Part shown: positions 9,297 through 18,906 of the stretch, one piece after another
Layout: each line of letters opens with the position of its first letter
How positions within the stretch are numbered: position 1 is the first letter of the stretch
NCBI RefSeq assembly: GCF_000620625.1
Contig: NZ_JIAW01000022.1
Location: 62,001-126,000, forward strand
DNA from: Mycobacterium sp. URHB0044
GTDB taxonomy: Bacteria; Actinomycetota; Actinomycetes; Mycobacteriales; Mycobacteriaceae
Direction of reading: 5' to 3'
DNA: 64,000 bases
The notes under the pieces: model-generated
What the model was told of the DNA's origin: nothing
What the model saw: only the letters and a program-made list of their open reading frames with translations
Database searches by the model: none
Made by a program: the position numbers and the translations under genes

Positions 9297-10624
9297 GACC
9301 CCCACTGCGGGACAAGCTCAACCGACGCCTGCACTGGCTGGCGTTGCACGGCGTGGTGCGCGGCCTGTCCTCCATCGGAGCCAAGCGCGGCGACATGCAA
9401 GGCCGCCTGATCGCCGATCCCGCGGTGCGGGCCGATCCCGGGGGCTTCGCCGACGAACTCCGGGCCCTCGGCCCGATGGTGCGCGGCCGCGCCGCCTGGC
9501 TCACCGCCGACCACGCACTGGCCCACCAGTTGTTGCGGTCCGACGACTTCGCCGTGACGTCGCTCGGCAGCACCCTGCCCGCACCGCTGCGCTGGCTCGA
9601 AGCGAAGACCGCCGTCAAGGATCGGTTGCATCCCCTGAAGCCGCCGTCCATGCTGTCCGTCGAACCGCCGGAGCACACCCGCTACCGCAAGACGGTGTCA
9701 TCGGTGTTCACGACGCGCGCCGTCGCCGCGCTGCGCGCACGCGTCGAGGAGGCGGCCGCCACGCTGATCGACGACCTCGGCACCGGCGGCACCGTCGACG
9801 TCGTCGACCGCTACTGCTCGAAGCTGCCGGTCACCGTGATCGGCGACATCATCGGCGTCCCGGACTCGGACCGGCCCCGCATCCTCGAATTCGGCGAACT
9901 CGCCGCGCCCAGCCTCGACATCGGCTTGTCCTGGGAGCAGTACGTGCGGGTGGACGACGGCATCGACGGCTTCACCACGTGGCTGACCAACCACCTGCGG
10001 CATCTGCGCAGCAACCCAGGTGACGACCTGATGAGCCAGCTGATCGCCGCCAGCGACGACGGCGCCCGGCTCGACGACGACGAACTGCGGGCGGTCGCCG
10101 GTCTGGTCCTCGCGGCGGGTTTCGAGACCACCGTGAACCTGCTCGGCAACGGCATCCGGATCCTGCTCGAGCATCCCGACCAACTCGCCCTGCTGGCCGG
10201 CCAACCCGACCTGTGGCCCGGCGCCGTCGAGGAGATCCTGCGGCTCGAGTCCCCGGTGCAGATGAGCGCGCGCGTCGCCGTCGTCGACACCGAGGTGGCG
10301 GGCCGCACCGTTAAGCGCGGCGAACTCGTCATCCTCTACCTCGCAGGAGCCAACCGCGATCCCGAAGTGTTCCCCGACCCGCACCGCTTCGACGTCACCC
10401 GCGACAACGCCGGAAGGCACCTGTCGTTCTCCGGTGGACGGCACTTCTGCCTCGGCGCCGCACTAGCCCGCGCGGAGGGCGAGGTCGGTCTCCGCACGTT
10501 CTTCGAGCGCTACCCGAACGCGGCACTGGCCGGCGAAGGAAGTCGGCGCGAAACCCGCGTGCTGCGCGGCTGGTCTGCCCTGCCGATCGCGCTTGGCGAG
10601 GCGCGCAGCGCGGTACGTTCGTAG
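9293..10624 (+). CDS. cyp140: Cytochrome P450, CYP140-like
   Basis: A 443-residue soluble bacterial P450. The I-helix oxygen-binding segment reads LVLAAGFETTVNLLGNG, the ExxR pair is in AVEEILRLESP, and the haem-ligand loop is FSGGRHFCLGAALARAEGE with the axial cysteine. The N-terminus (LHWLALHGVVRG, RGDMQGRLIADP) and the end (RRETRVLRGWSALP) resemble the mycobacterial CYP140 family as I remember it. It would hydroxylate an unidentified hydrophobic substrate using ferredoxin electrons. The gene is coupled by a 4-bp overlap to the DUF1330 gene upstream and followed at once by a DinB-like gene. Family assignment is from memory; membership of the P450 superfamily is certain. Confidence 0.9.
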   Translation: MRPPLRDKLNRRLHWLALHGVVRGLSSIGAKRGDMQGRLIADPAVRADPGGFADELRALGPMVRGRAAWLTADHALAHQLLRSDDFAVTSLGSTLPAPLRWLEAKTAVKDRLHPLKPPSMLSVEPPEHTRYRKTVSSVFTTRAVAALRARVEEAAATLIDDLGTGGTVDVVDRYCSKLPVTVIGDIIGVPDSDRPRILEFGELAAPSLDIGLSWEQYVRVDDGIDGFTTWLTNHLRHLRSNPGDDLMSQLIAASDDGARLDDDELRAVAGLVLAAGFETTVNLLGNGIRILLEHPDQLALLAGQPDLWPGAVEEILRLESPVQMSARVAVVDTEVAGRTVKRGELVILYLAGANRDPEVFPDPHRFDVTRDNAGRHLSFSGGRHFCLGAALARAEGEVGLRTFFERYPNAALAGEGSRRETRVLRGWSALPIALGEARSAVRS

Positions 10625-10625
10625 G

Positions 10626-11372
10626 GTGGACTTCCGAGCCGCCCTGACAGAGGAGACCAAGGCCTTCGGCGATCTGATTCGCCAAGCCGACCCGACGACC
10701 CCGGTACCCAGTTGTCCGGGCTGGACGCTCAACCAGCTGTTCAAACACGTTGGCCGAGGCCATCGCTGGAGCGCCCAGATCATCGCCGAACGCCGGCACG
10801 AGCCGCTGGACCCGCGATCCGTGATCGACGGCAAGCCGCCGGAAGATCCCGACGCCGCGGTCACCTGGCTCAACGACGGTGCCCAACTGATCCTGCATGC
10901 GGTCGACCAGGTCGGCTCGGAGAGCCGGGTCTGGACGTTCCTCGGACCGCGCCCGGCAGGGTGGTGGATCCGGCGACGCCTGCACGAGGCGACCGTGCAC
11001 CGCGCCGACGCGGCGATGGCCCTCGGCGCCGACTACGACTTGCCGCTCGAACTGGCCTCCGATGCCATCAGCGAGTGGATCGACAGGGTGACTCGGACCG
11101 ACAACCCGTCGACACCGCTGGCACGCGGCACGACGCTGCATCTGCACGCCACCGACGAGGGGCTCGGACCGACCGGCGAGTGGACCATCACCAACGACGA
11201 GGACGGCCTGGACTGGTCGCACGGCCACCAAAAGGGTGACGTGGCCGTGCGGGGACGGGCCGTGGACCTGATGTTGGCCATCACCCGGCGCCGCACCGCC
11301 GCCGAGGCGGGGCTCGAGGTATTCGGCGACGCCGCCGTCTGGGACGGGTGGCTGAGCCACACCCCGTTCTAA
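10626..11372 (+). CDS. Maleylpyruvate isomerase/DinB-like family protein (TIGR03083 type)
   Basis: A 249-codon frame; I chose the GTG at 10626, one base after the P450 stop, over an upstream in-frame start inside the P450. The N-terminal four-helix DinB-like domain has the usual features: a PVPSCPGWTLNQLFKHVGRGHRW segment with the metal-type histidine and a later HEATVHRADAA motif. Such proteins are mycothiol-dependent transferase or isomerase relatives, mostly of unknown substrate. In Mycobacterium tuberculosis a protein of this type (Rv0332) also lies near rmlA, which supports orthology. It is probably cotranscribed with the P450. Confidence 0.75.
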   Translation: MDFRAALTEETKAFGDLIRQADPTTPVPSCPGWTLNQLFKHVGRGHRWSAQIIAERRHEPLDPRSVIDGKPPEDPDAAVTWLNDGAQLILHAVDQVGSESRVWTFLGPRPAGWWIRRRLHEATVHRADAAMALGADYDLPLELASDAISEWIDRVTRTDNPSTPLARGTTLHLHATDEGLGPTGEWTITNDEDGLDWSHGHQKGDVAVRGRAVDLMLAITRRRTAAEAGLEVFGDAAVWDGWLSHTPF

Positions 11373-11381
11373 GCTCTCTTG

Positions 11382-12245
11382 ATGCGGGGAATCATTCTGG
11401 CGGGCGGATCGGGCACCCGGCTGTACCCGATCACGATGGGTGTCAGCAAGCAGCTGCTGCCGGTGTACGACAAACCGATGATCTACTACCCGCTGTCCAC
11501 GTTGATGATGGCGGGCATCCGCGACATCCAGGTGATCACGACCCCCGACGACGCCCCTGGCTTCCATCGATTGCTCGGCGACGGGTCGGATTTCGGCGTC
11601 GCCATCAGCTATGCGGTGCAGCAACGACCCGACGGGCTCGCCCAGGCCTTCGTCATCGGCGCCGATCACATCGGCTCCGGCACCGTGGCCCTGGTGCTGG
11701 GCGACAACGTGTTCTACGGCCCCGGCCTCGGTACCAGCCTGAAGCGCTTCCAAAACGTCAGTGGTGGAGCGATATTCGCGTATTGGGTGGCCAATCCGTC
11801 GGCCTACGGCGTCGTGGAGTTCGGCGACGACGGGACCGCGCTGTCACTGGAGGAGAAGCCGGCCACGCCGAAGTCGCACTACGCGGTTCCCGGCCTGTAC
11901 TTCTACGACAACGACGTGATCGAGATCGCGAAGTCGTTGCGGCCGTCGGCGCGCGGTGAGTACGAGGTCACCGAGATCAACCAGACCTACCTGAACCAGG
12001 GCAGGCTGTCGGTCGAAGTGCTGGCGCGGGGGACGGCGTGGCTGGACACCGGAACGTTCGACTCGTTGCTCGATGCCAGCGACTACGTCCGCACCATCGA
12101 ACGGCGCCAGGGACTCAAGATCAGTGTGCCGGAGGAGGTCGCCTGGCGCGTCGGCTTCATCGACGACGATCAGCTGGCTGCGAGGGCCCGCACCCTGCTC
12201 AAGTCGGGTTACGGCGCCTATCTGCTGGAGTTGCTGGAGCGGTAG
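11382..12245 (+). CDS. rmlA: Glucose-1-phosphate thymidylyltransferase RmlA
   Basis: A 287-residue enzyme that makes dTDP-glucose from glucose-1-phosphate and dTTP, the first step towards the dTDP-rhamnose needed for the mycobacterial arabinogalactan linker. The nucleotide-binding signature GGSGTRLYPIT with the following lysine (SKQLLPVYDKPMIYYPLS) opens the protein. FGVAISYAVQQRPDGLAQAF, LGDNVFYG and the late WLDTGTFDSLLDAS are typical of the family. I preferred the ATG at 11382 to the TTG one codon earlier because MRGIILAGG is the usual N-terminus. Its 3' end overlaps the convergent YibE/F gene by 47 bp. Confidence 0.95.
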   Translation: MRGIILAGGSGTRLYPITMGVSKQLLPVYDKPMIYYPLSTLMMAGIRDIQVITTPDDAPGFHRLLGDGSDFGVAISYAVQQRPDGLAQAFVIGADHIGSGTVALVLGDNVFYGPGLGTSLKRFQNVSGGAIFAYWVANPSAYGVVEFGDDGTALSLEEKPATPKSHYAVPGLYFYDNDVIEIAKSLRPSARGEYEVTEINQTYLNQGRLSVEVLARGTAWLDTGTFDSLLDASDYVRTIERRQGLKISVPEEVAWRVGFIDDDQLAARARTLLKSGYGAYLLELLER

Positions 12246-13488
12246 TGGGGCTGGTGTGACCACCGTGGCCGAGGTGCGGCGTGGCCAGCACGGCGGCGAT
12301 GCCGGTGGTCAGCGGCACCGACAACGCCAACGCGATGCCGCCCACCGCCGAGCGCGCGATCTCGATGGCGACGCTCTCACTGGTCAACACGTCCCCGAGT
12401 GACCGGTTGGCCACGCTGAACAACAACAGCAGCGGCAAGGCGCTGCCCGCGTAGGCGAGCACCAGCGTATAAACCGTGCTGGCGATGTGGTCGCGACCCA
12501 CCCGCATGGCGCCGAGGAAGATCGCCGTGCGCGACGCCCCGTGTTCGGCCAGTTCGAATGCCGTCGACGCCTGGGTGACCGTGACGTCGTTGAGCACGCC
12601 CAGCGAGCCGATGATGAAGCCCGCGAGCAGCAGGCCGGTGATCGACACGTTGCCCATGTACGCGGCGACCTCGTTGTTCTGATCCTCCGACAGTCCGGTG
12701 AGGTGTGCCAATTCGATTGCGCCCCAGGATAATACGGCGGCCAGAAGTAGCGACGCCAGGGTGCCCAGTAGCGCCGCGCTCGTGCGCAGGCTGACCCCGT
12801 GCGCCAGATAGATCACCGCGTACAGGATGACCGCCGACGCGACGAGCGAGACGGGGATCGCCGGTGCGCCGTCGCGCAGCGCGGGCAGCAGGAACACCAC
12901 GAGGACGCCGAACGCGACGACGATGCCGACCATCGCGCGCAGTCCCCGCCACCGCGCGACGGCCACGATGACCACCGCGAACACCGCGGCCAGGCCGATC
13001 AGCGGCCAGGTCCGCTCGAAGTCGAAGAACGCATAGCTGGTGGCGCCGTTCTGGTCGACCTGCCTGCTGATCCGGATGTCGTCGCCGACGGCGAGGCTGG
13101 GCTGCCCCGGTCCGCCGCTGAATTCCAGCAGCGTGTTGGCGCCCTTGTTGGGCCCGGAGTCGATCACGACCAGCGATTGCACGCACCGACCGCCGCCGGG
13201 AGGCGCCGGTGTGGGAGCCGCGGTGAGCACCGCGCCGACCGACGGGCTGCCGCAGTCGGCGAACCCGCTCGACTGGACGTGGCCCGACTCCGTGGTGACG
13301 GCTCCGCCCGTCGCGTTCTGGAACGGCAGCGGAATGTCGACCTCCTGGCGGCTGGGCCAGAGCAGGGCGGCTCCGGCGATGACCGCGACGCCGATGGCGA
13401 CCAGCAGGCCGACGACGATCTTGGCGGCCAGCGGGCCCAGCGGCGCAGGGCCGGTCAGCGAGTGCGAGTGGGCGTGCGAGTGCGTCAC
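12199..13488 (-). CDS. YibE/F-family multispanning membrane protein
   Basis: A 429-residue integral membrane protein starting from GTG, with a histidine-rich N-terminus (MTHSHAHSHS) and a short His/Thr tail (HLGHGGHTSP). One helix precedes an extracytoplasmic domain of about 120 residues with two cysteines. Seven or so hydrophobic helices follow, containing the conserved DQNNEVAAYMGN, GFIIGSLGVLNDVTVTQ and GASRTAIFLGAMRVGRDHIAS segments of the YibE/F family. The function is not established; the histidine clusters suggest metal binding but that is inference. Convergent with rmlA and divergent from the LuxR-type regulator. Confidence 0.85.
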   Translation of the reverse strand: MTHSHAHSHSLTGPAPLGPLAAKIVVGLLVAIGVAVIAGAALLWPSRQEVDIPLPFQNATGGAVTTESGHVQSSGFADCGSPSVGAVLTAAPTPAPPGGGRCVQSLVVIDSGPNKGANTLLEFSGGPGQPSLAVGDDIRISRQVDQNGATSYAFFDFERTWPLIGLAAVFAVVIVAVARWRGLRAMVGIVVAFGVLVVFLLPALRDGAPAIPVSLVASAVILYAVIYLAHGVSLRTSAALLGTLASLLLAAVLSWGAIELAHLTGLSEDQNNEVAAYMGNVSITGLLLAGFIIGSLGVLNDVTVTQASTAFELAEHGASRTAIFLGAMRVGRDHIASTVYTLVLAYAGSALPLLLLFSVANRSLGDVLTSESVAIEIARSAVGGIALALSVPLTTGIAAVLATPHLGHGGHTSPTTAPATPADRRRNPT

Positions 13489-13691
13489 GCGGTCAGGGTA
13501 GAGGGGTTACCTGGCGGGCTGCGAAGCGAGTTCCGTGCACGGTCTGGTCCTGTCCGCGAGTGCCGCCACGCTGGCGGCACGTGTTTGCTTCTGCAGGCGT
13601 GAGCGGGGCTGTCGGGCTAAGCTTTTGACCGCATCCTGACCACACGACGGTTTGCCAAGGCCGGTGGAGAGCGATCCGAGGCGGGAGGGCT
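13489..13691. other. Divergent intergenic region with a short hairpin
   Basis: 203 bp between the YibE/F gene and the LuxR-type regulator, which point away from each other, so both promoters should lie here. It contains a perfect 9-bp inverted repeat GTGCCGCCA / TGGCGGCAC with a 3-nt loop (13560-13580), a possible operator. No clear -35/-10 pair could be assigned. Confidence 0.5.
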
Positions 13692-16307
13692 GTGGCTCCG
13701 ACTGACCGCTTGCTCGAGCGCGATACGATGCTGGCCGAATTGGACGGCTGCCGACGCGCGGCCGCCCGCGGCGCAGGCCGCGTGGTGTTGCTGCGCGGCG
13801 AGGCCGGGGTCGGCAAGACGGCGGTGATCGCCCGGTTCGTCGCCGGGCTGGGTCAAAAGGCGCGGGTGTTGCGGGGCTGGTGTGACCCAATGACGGCGCC
13901 GCGGCCGTTGGGTCCGCTCATCGACATGCTCGCGGACGCCTCGGGCGAACATGCGGCCCAACTGCGTGCGGCCATCGACTCCGGCGACACGGAGGCAATC
14001 TATGCGCGGCTGGTCGGCATGTTCGGCCAAGAAACCGCGTGGGTCTGCGTCATCGAGGACGTGCACTGGGCCGACGGCGCCACCCTGGACCTGCTGCGCT
14101 TCCTGTCCCGCCGCATCGACTCCTTGCCGCTGTTGCTCGTGGCGTCCTACCGCGACGACGAGGTCGGCGACCGACACCCGCTGGCCGTGCTCTTGGGTGA
14201 TCTGGCGACGTCGCCCGTGGTGGTCCGGATTGGGCTGAAGCCGCTCAGCGAGATGGCCGTGGCCAAGCTGGTCGCCGGCACCGGAGTCAATGCGGCCGCG
14301 CTGCACCGCCTCACGGGTGGTAATCCGTTCTATGCCACCGAGATCTTGGCGGCGGGACAGGATGACGGGTTGCCGCGCAGCGTGACCGAGGCGGTCTGGG
14401 GCCGGCTGGCTCGGCTGTCCAACTCCGGACGCGAGACCGCTTACGCGACAGCGGTTTGCGGACCGCGTGCCGATCTGACGTTGATCCACGAGGTGTGTTC
14501 CGCCGCGGTGGAGGGGCTGGGGGAATGCCTGAGCTCGGGGGTGCTCGTCGCCGACGCGGAAACGGTGGGCTTCCGCCACGAGCTGGCCCGCCGCGCCGCG
14601 CTCGATCAGATCCCCGCCTACGAACGCCGGGTGTTGCACAAGCGCGCGTTGTCGGCGCTGACGGAACCGCCGATCGACCCGAATGACATGGCCGCGTTGG
14701 CCTTTCACGCCGATCACGCGGCCGACTACGACGCCGTCCTCCGCTACGGACCCGCGGCCGCCGAGCGGGCCCTCCAACTTGCCGCGAACCGCGAGGCGGC
14801 CGAACTGTACGCGTTGACGCTGCGCCACGCTGACGCTGCTCCCGCCGAGCTGAAGGTGAAATGGCTTGAGCAACATGCATTCAGCTGTTGGCTCGGCGGC
14901 CTTGGAGCAGCGGCCGTGCCGTCGTGGCGGGGTGCGATCACGTTGCGCCACTCGTTGGGCGACCGCCTCGGGGAGGCCCAGGACCTGTGCTGGCTGTCGC
15001 AGATGTTGTACGCGCTGGGCCACACCAGCGAGGCCGCTGACACCTGCCTGACCTCGATACGGCTGCTCGAAGACATCGGGCCGTGCCCACAGTTGGCCTA
15101 CGCACTGTCCACCATGGCCGGGCTGGCAGCATTCGGGTTCGATCCAGCTTGCGTGGACTACGCGGCGCGCGCCGTGAGCCTGGGCACCCAACTCGGTGAT
15201 CCCGGTGTGGTGTTGCGGGGCCGCTTCTTTGCCGCGCTGGCGCCCGTCCTGAGCAGCGACACCGGATGGGATCAGCTGGAGGCGGCCTGGCGCGACACCA
15301 TGGCCACCGAGGGACTGTTCGAACCGGCGGGGCTGAACGGGTCACTCGTCTCCTGGTATGCCGCCGTCAAGCACGACCTCGAGCGCGCCGAGGGCTACAT
15401 CGGCGAAACGTCCACGTTCTGTGCGGACCACGACCTGGGCATGTACCACGCGATCACCGTCGGAGCCGCCGCGCTGGTGGCACTGCATCGTGGCGACTGG
15501 GACACGGCGCTGGGGCGCGCCGACGACGTTCTGACCCGGCCGGCTCTACCTCCGACGCCGCGAATCTTGCCACTGATCTGTGTGGCACTGATCCGTGCGC
15601 GCCGAGGCGAGGAGCCCGTGGCCGCGCTGCTCGACGAGGCCCTACGCGCCGCCGACGCCGACGACCTGTCTCGCCTCGGCGTGGTCTGGGCCGCCCGCGC
15701 CGAAGTGGCCTGGCTCGCGGGCGACGACGACGCGGCGCGCGCCGAAGCCAAGGCCGGGCTGGCGGCGGCCACCGAACACGCCGACCCGTGGCTGGTGGGT
15801 CACCTGCGGCGGTGGGCACACCTCGCCGGCGGGCCGGTCGACGACCCGCCGACCGCCGACACCGTCACGCCCTATCGATTCGAAGTCGGCGGCGACTGGC
15901 AGGCCGCCGTCGCCGAATGGACGCGCCTGGGGTGTCCCTACGATGCCGCCCTGGCCCAGCTCGGCGGCGACGTCGCCGCCGTGGAATCCGCGTTGGAGAC
16001 GTTCCGTCGCCTCGGTGCGCGCGCTGCCGTCCGCCGCGGCCGACGACGCCTCGCAGAGCTGCGCGGTCGCGACCCGGATACGCGTCGCAAGAACACCATC
16101 GTCGACCCGCAGGGCCTCACCGAACGCGAACGCGAAGTGCTCGAACTCATCGCGGCCGGCCACAGCGACGCCGAGATCGCCACCGCCTTGTTCATCAGCC
16201 CCAAGACCGTCGGCCGGCACGTCGGGGCCATTCTGACCAAACTCGGCGTCCGCAACCGCACCCAAGCCGCTGCGTACGCACTGCAACAGCCGCCGAACCA
16301 GCACTAG
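13692..16307 (+). CDS. LuxR-type STAND ATPase transcription regulator
   Basis: An 871-residue regulator. It starts at a GTG preceded by a GGGAGGG ribosome binding site. An N-terminal ATPase module carries Walker A GEAGVGKT (about residue 36) and Walker B VCVIEDVHWAD (about 120). A long TPR-like helical region follows, and the C-terminus is a LuxR/GerE helix-turn-helix (LTEREREVLELIAAGHSDAE, then FISPKTVGRHVGAILTKLGV). Such large ATPases (LAL/MalT type) switch on ligand and nucleotide binding and then activate promoters. The target is not evident; the lipoprotein genes starting 170 bp downstream and the divergent YibE/F gene are the nearest candidates. Confidence 0.88.
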   Translation: MAPTDRLLERDTMLAELDGCRRAAARGAGRVVLLRGEAGVGKTAVIARFVAGLGQKARVLRGWCDPMTAPRPLGPLIDMLADASGEHAAQLRAAIDSGDTEAIYARLVGMFGQETAWVCVIEDVHWADGATLDLLRFLSRRIDSLPLLLVASYRDDEVGDRHPLAVLLGDLATSPVVVRIGLKPLSEMAVAKLVAGTGVNAAALHRLTGGNPFYATEILAAGQDDGLPRSVTEAVWGRLARLSNSGRETAYATAVCGPRADLTLIHEVCSAAVEGLGECLSSGVLVADAETVGFRHELARRAALDQIPAYERRVLHKRALSALTEPPIDPNDMAALAFHADHAADYDAVLRYGPAAAERALQLAANREAAELYALTLRHADAAPAELKVKWLEQHAFSCWLGGLGAAAVPSWRGAITLRHSLGDRLGEAQDLCWLSQMLYALGHTSEAADTCLTSIRLLEDIGPCPQLAYALSTMAGLAAFGFDPACVDYAARAVSLGTQLGDPGVVLRGRFFAALAPVLSSDTGWDQLEAAWRDTMATEGLFEPAGLNGSLVSWYAAVKHDLERAEGYIGETSTFCADHDLGMYHAITVGAAALVALHRGDWDTALGRADDVLTRPALPPTPRILPLICVALIRARRGEEPVAALLDEALRAADADDLSRLGVVWAARAEVAWLAGDDDAARAEAKAGLAAATEHADPWLVGHLRRWAHLAGGPVDDPPTADTVTPYRFEVGGDWQAAVAEWTRLGCPYDAALAQLGGDVAAVESALETFRRLGARAAVRRGRRRLAELRGRDPDTRRKNTIVDPQGLTEREREVLELIAAGHSDAEIATALFISPKTVGRHVGAILTKLGVRNRTQAAAYALQQPPNQH

Positions 16308-16478
16308 ATTTCGAGCTTCCGCGCGCCCGCAGGGGCGAATATGCGGAATTTCCCTCATGTGCGCAGGCGGGCCGCTCGCACAGACTGTTCACAGCTGATC
16401 CGCAGGTCCAAGGATTCGCCAAGGCATCCGCCGCAACATTCGTCCGACATGCACCACAGAGTCGAAAGTGAAAACGAC

Positions 16479-17936
16479 ATGGCGAAAGCGCCGCGCCACC
16501 AACAGCTCAAGAAGCTGACGCTGATTTCAGTGGCGAGCATCGCTGCAATGGCCTCCTTTTCCGCGTGCTCGACGAGCACGCCGAGTCCCGCGCCGACGAC
16601 CAGCCCCGGCACGTCAACGACCGCTGAGGCCGGCAGCTGCGAGGTCAACCCGTCGTCCGCGCCGATGCCGGCCGCCGAACCGTTGGAGCCGGTTCCGGCG
16701 GATGCCAGGATTTCCGTTGCACTGAACGGCATCCCGTCAGGCACCGTCAAGCCCGGTGACGCACCGACCGAGGTCGACGTGACGCTGTGCAACGACTCGC
16801 CCGTCGACTACCCGAAGGTCGGCGTCGTCTTCGTCATCAACAAGTGCAGCTGCGCGACCTCCCCAATCGGGCTCCCGCAGGGGACCGTGGAACGCTTCGA
16901 CGCGGCCACCGGCAGCTGGATCAAGCTGAAGCATCCGATCATCACCACCGGGATGGACTACATCGGCGGCTTCAATGACGTTCAGGAGCTGCCGAAGGGC
17001 AAGACGGTGACCCTGAAATACCGTGCAGCGCTGGATGCTTCGATGATCGATGGCCGGGGCGGCGTGCAAGCGACCGCCGTCGTCCCCGATCCCCTCGTGC
17101 AGATCGGCAAGGCGGACCTGCCCTTCACGGTCTCGAAGGAGCCGACGACGCCGCCGAATGGGCCCCGGCCGACCGTGCTGCCGTTCTCGGATCTCACCTA
17201 CCCAAGCGGCATCGCCGTGAGCGCCGCTGGCGACGTCTACCTCACCGACACGGATTCTGACCGGGTGCTGAAGTTGGCGGCCGGCTCCGACGAACAGACG
17301 GTGCTGCCGTTCACCGGTCTCAAGAATCCCCGCGGCGTCGGGGTCGACACCGCCGGAAACGTCTACGTCACCTCCGCGGACAAGGTGGTGAAATTGCCGG
17401 CCGAATCGTCCCAGCAGACGGTGCTGCCTTTCACCGGCCTGCAGCACCCCGGCAGCGTGGCAGTCGACACCGCAGGGAACGTCTACGTCACCGACTACAC
17501 CGTGACCGACTACACCCTGAGCGACACCACGGTGGTGAAGTTGGCGGCCGGCTCGAATGAACAGACCGTGCTTCCGTTCTCGGGTAACGGGGCGGCCAAC
17601 TCGCTGGCGGTGGACGGCTCGGGCAGCGTCTACGTCGACGACAGGGCGAACAACCGGGTGTTGAAGTTGGCGGCCGGATCGGCCGACCAAGTGGTGCTCC
17701 CGTTGACCGGACTCGAGGGCTCCGACGGCATGGCAGTCGACGCAGCGGGCGACGTGTACGTCATCGACGGCGAGAACCGACAGGTGGTGAAGTTCGCAGC
17801 CGGGTCGAACGATCCGAGTCCGCTGCCGTCCTTCGGCCTCTTCGCGCCGCAAGACGTGGCGGTGGATGGCGCAGGCAACGTGTACGTGGTCGACGACAGC
17901 GGCTTCGGCCAAGTGGTGAAGTTGGCGGCGAAATGA
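16479..17936 (+). CDS. Lipoprotein with NHL-type beta-propeller
   Basis: The ATG at 16479 gives a clean lipoprotein signal: KKLTLISVASIAAMASFSAC with lipobox FSAC. Earlier in-frame ATGs (16341, 16449) only add a charged leader. After a Ser/Pro/Thr linker, a DUF4232-like or immunoglobulin-like domain (about residues 65-215, with CNDS and NKCSCATS cysteines) is followed by about six NHL repeats. These have the pattern TVLPFTGL..P.GVAVD.AGNVYVTD....VVKLAAGS. The propeller strongly resembles the extracellular sensor of the mycobacterial kinase PknD, but no kinase is attached. It should sit on the outer face of the plasma membrane. The stop overlaps the next propeller gene by 4 bp. Confidence 0.8.
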   Translation: MAKAPRHQQLKKLTLISVASIAAMASFSACSTSTPSPAPTTSPGTSTTAEAGSCEVNPSSAPMPAAEPLEPVPADARISVALNGIPSGTVKPGDAPTEVDVTLCNDSPVDYPKVGVVFVINKCSCATSPIGLPQGTVERFDAATGSWIKLKHPIITTGMDYIGGFNDVQELPKGKTVTLKYRAALDASMIDGRGGVQATAVVPDPLVQIGKADLPFTVSKEPTTPPNGPRPTVLPFSDLTYPSGIAVSAAGDVYLTDTDSDRVLKLAAGSDEQTVLPFTGLKNPRGVGVDTAGNVYVTSADKVVKLPAESSQQTVLPFTGLQHPGSVAVDTAGNVYVTDYTVTDYTLSDTTVVKLAAGSNEQTVLPFSGNGAANSLAVDGSGSVYVDDRANNRVLKLAAGSADQVVLPLTGLEGSDGMAVDAAGDVYVIDGENRQVVKFAAGSNDPSPLPSFGLFAPQDVAVDGAGNVYVVDDSGFGQVVKLAAK

Positions 17937-18856
17937 TGCGCCCCATCGTGGCAGCGCTGGCCGTTGTGAGCGGTATCGGCGTCACGGGCTGCAGCGGCGC
18001 AACGCAGGCCATACAGGCCACGGCACCGCACACTTCGACGGCGGCGAGCGCACAGACGGTGTTGCCGTTCACCGGCCTGGAAAGCCCCCACGACGTGGCA
18101 GTAGACGCCGAGGGAAACGTGTACGTCGCCGACACGCACGACTTCAAGGACGACAAGGGTTTCCCCGACGGAACCAGCCAGGTGATCAAGCTGTCCGCCG
18201 GGTCCGATGCCCAAACAACGCTTCCGCAGTTCGCCCATGCCGCGCTGGCGGTCGATCCGAACGGAGGCGTGTGGGTCCGCGACGAGCAGTTGGTGAGATT
18301 GGCAGTCGGCTCGGAACCCCAAATCGTGCTGCCATTGCCCGACCTCGGCCCGCGCGGTGACACCCTGGCAATGGATGCCGCAGGCACCGCGTACGGCGTC
18401 AACGGGGGCGGCGTCGACGCCGGCGGCGGGTGCTGCGTGCCCGTCCACGTGGTGACCTCGGCCGGGCCGAACAGCCCGACGGTTCTGCCGTTCACCCAGA
18501 TCGACGGCCTCGGTGGGCTCGCGGTGGACGCCTCGGGCACCGTCTACGCCGGCGACAACTACGCCAACCGCGTGGTCAAGCTAGCAGCGCGGGCGGATCT
18601 CCCAATCACCCTGCCGTTCAACGACATCCAGGGTGTCGCCGACATTGCGGTGGACTCGGCAGGCAGCGTGTACGCGCTCGACCGCGACCGCAAGCGGGTG
18701 CTGAAGTGGGCGGCCGGCTCGGACGGGTCAACGGTGCTGCCGTTCACCGGCCTCGACCGCCCGGTAGCCATGGCCGTGGACACCGCAGGCAACGTCTACG
18801 TCGTCGACCGCGGCACTCGGACGGTTCTCAAACTCGCGGCAGGCGGCTCGAAATGA
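17933..18856 (+). CDS. Second lipoprotein with NHL-type beta-propeller
   Basis: A 307-residue lipoprotein with signal and lipobox (VVSGIGVTGC, cysteine at about residue 20). It is almost entirely a six-bladed NHL propeller with the same TVLPFTGL / VAVD.AGNVYV.D / KLAAG repeat as its neighbour; blade three or four is diverged and holds a GGGCCVP double cysteine. It overlaps the preceding gene by 4 bp (ATGA), so both are made from one mRNA. It lacks the extra N-terminal domain of its partner. Likely an exported binding or sensor protein related to the PknD propeller; ligand unknown. Confidence 0.8.
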   Translation: MMRPIVAALAVVSGIGVTGCSGATQAIQATAPHTSTAASAQTVLPFTGLESPHDVAVDAEGNVYVADTHDFKDDKGFPDGTSQVIKLSAGSDAQTTLPQFAHAALAVDPNGGVWVRDEQLVRLAVGSEPQIVLPLPDLGPRGDTLAMDAAGTAYGVNGGGVDAGGGCCVPVHVVTSAGPNSPTVLPFTQIDGLGGLAVDASGTVYAGDNYANRVVKLAARADLPITLPFNDIQGVADIAVDSAGSVYALDRDRKRVLKWAAGSDGSTVLPFTGLDRPVAMAVDTAGNVYVVDRGTRTVLKLAAGGSK

Positions 18857-18906
18857 CCACGATCGCGAATCTCCAACCAACACAACCCAATCGGAAAGGA
18901 TCCACC

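Noticed and set aside
16341..16478. Upstream start for the first propeller lipoprotein
   Set aside because: It would put 46 charged residues before a clean lipoprotein signal; the ATG at 16479 is the sensible start.
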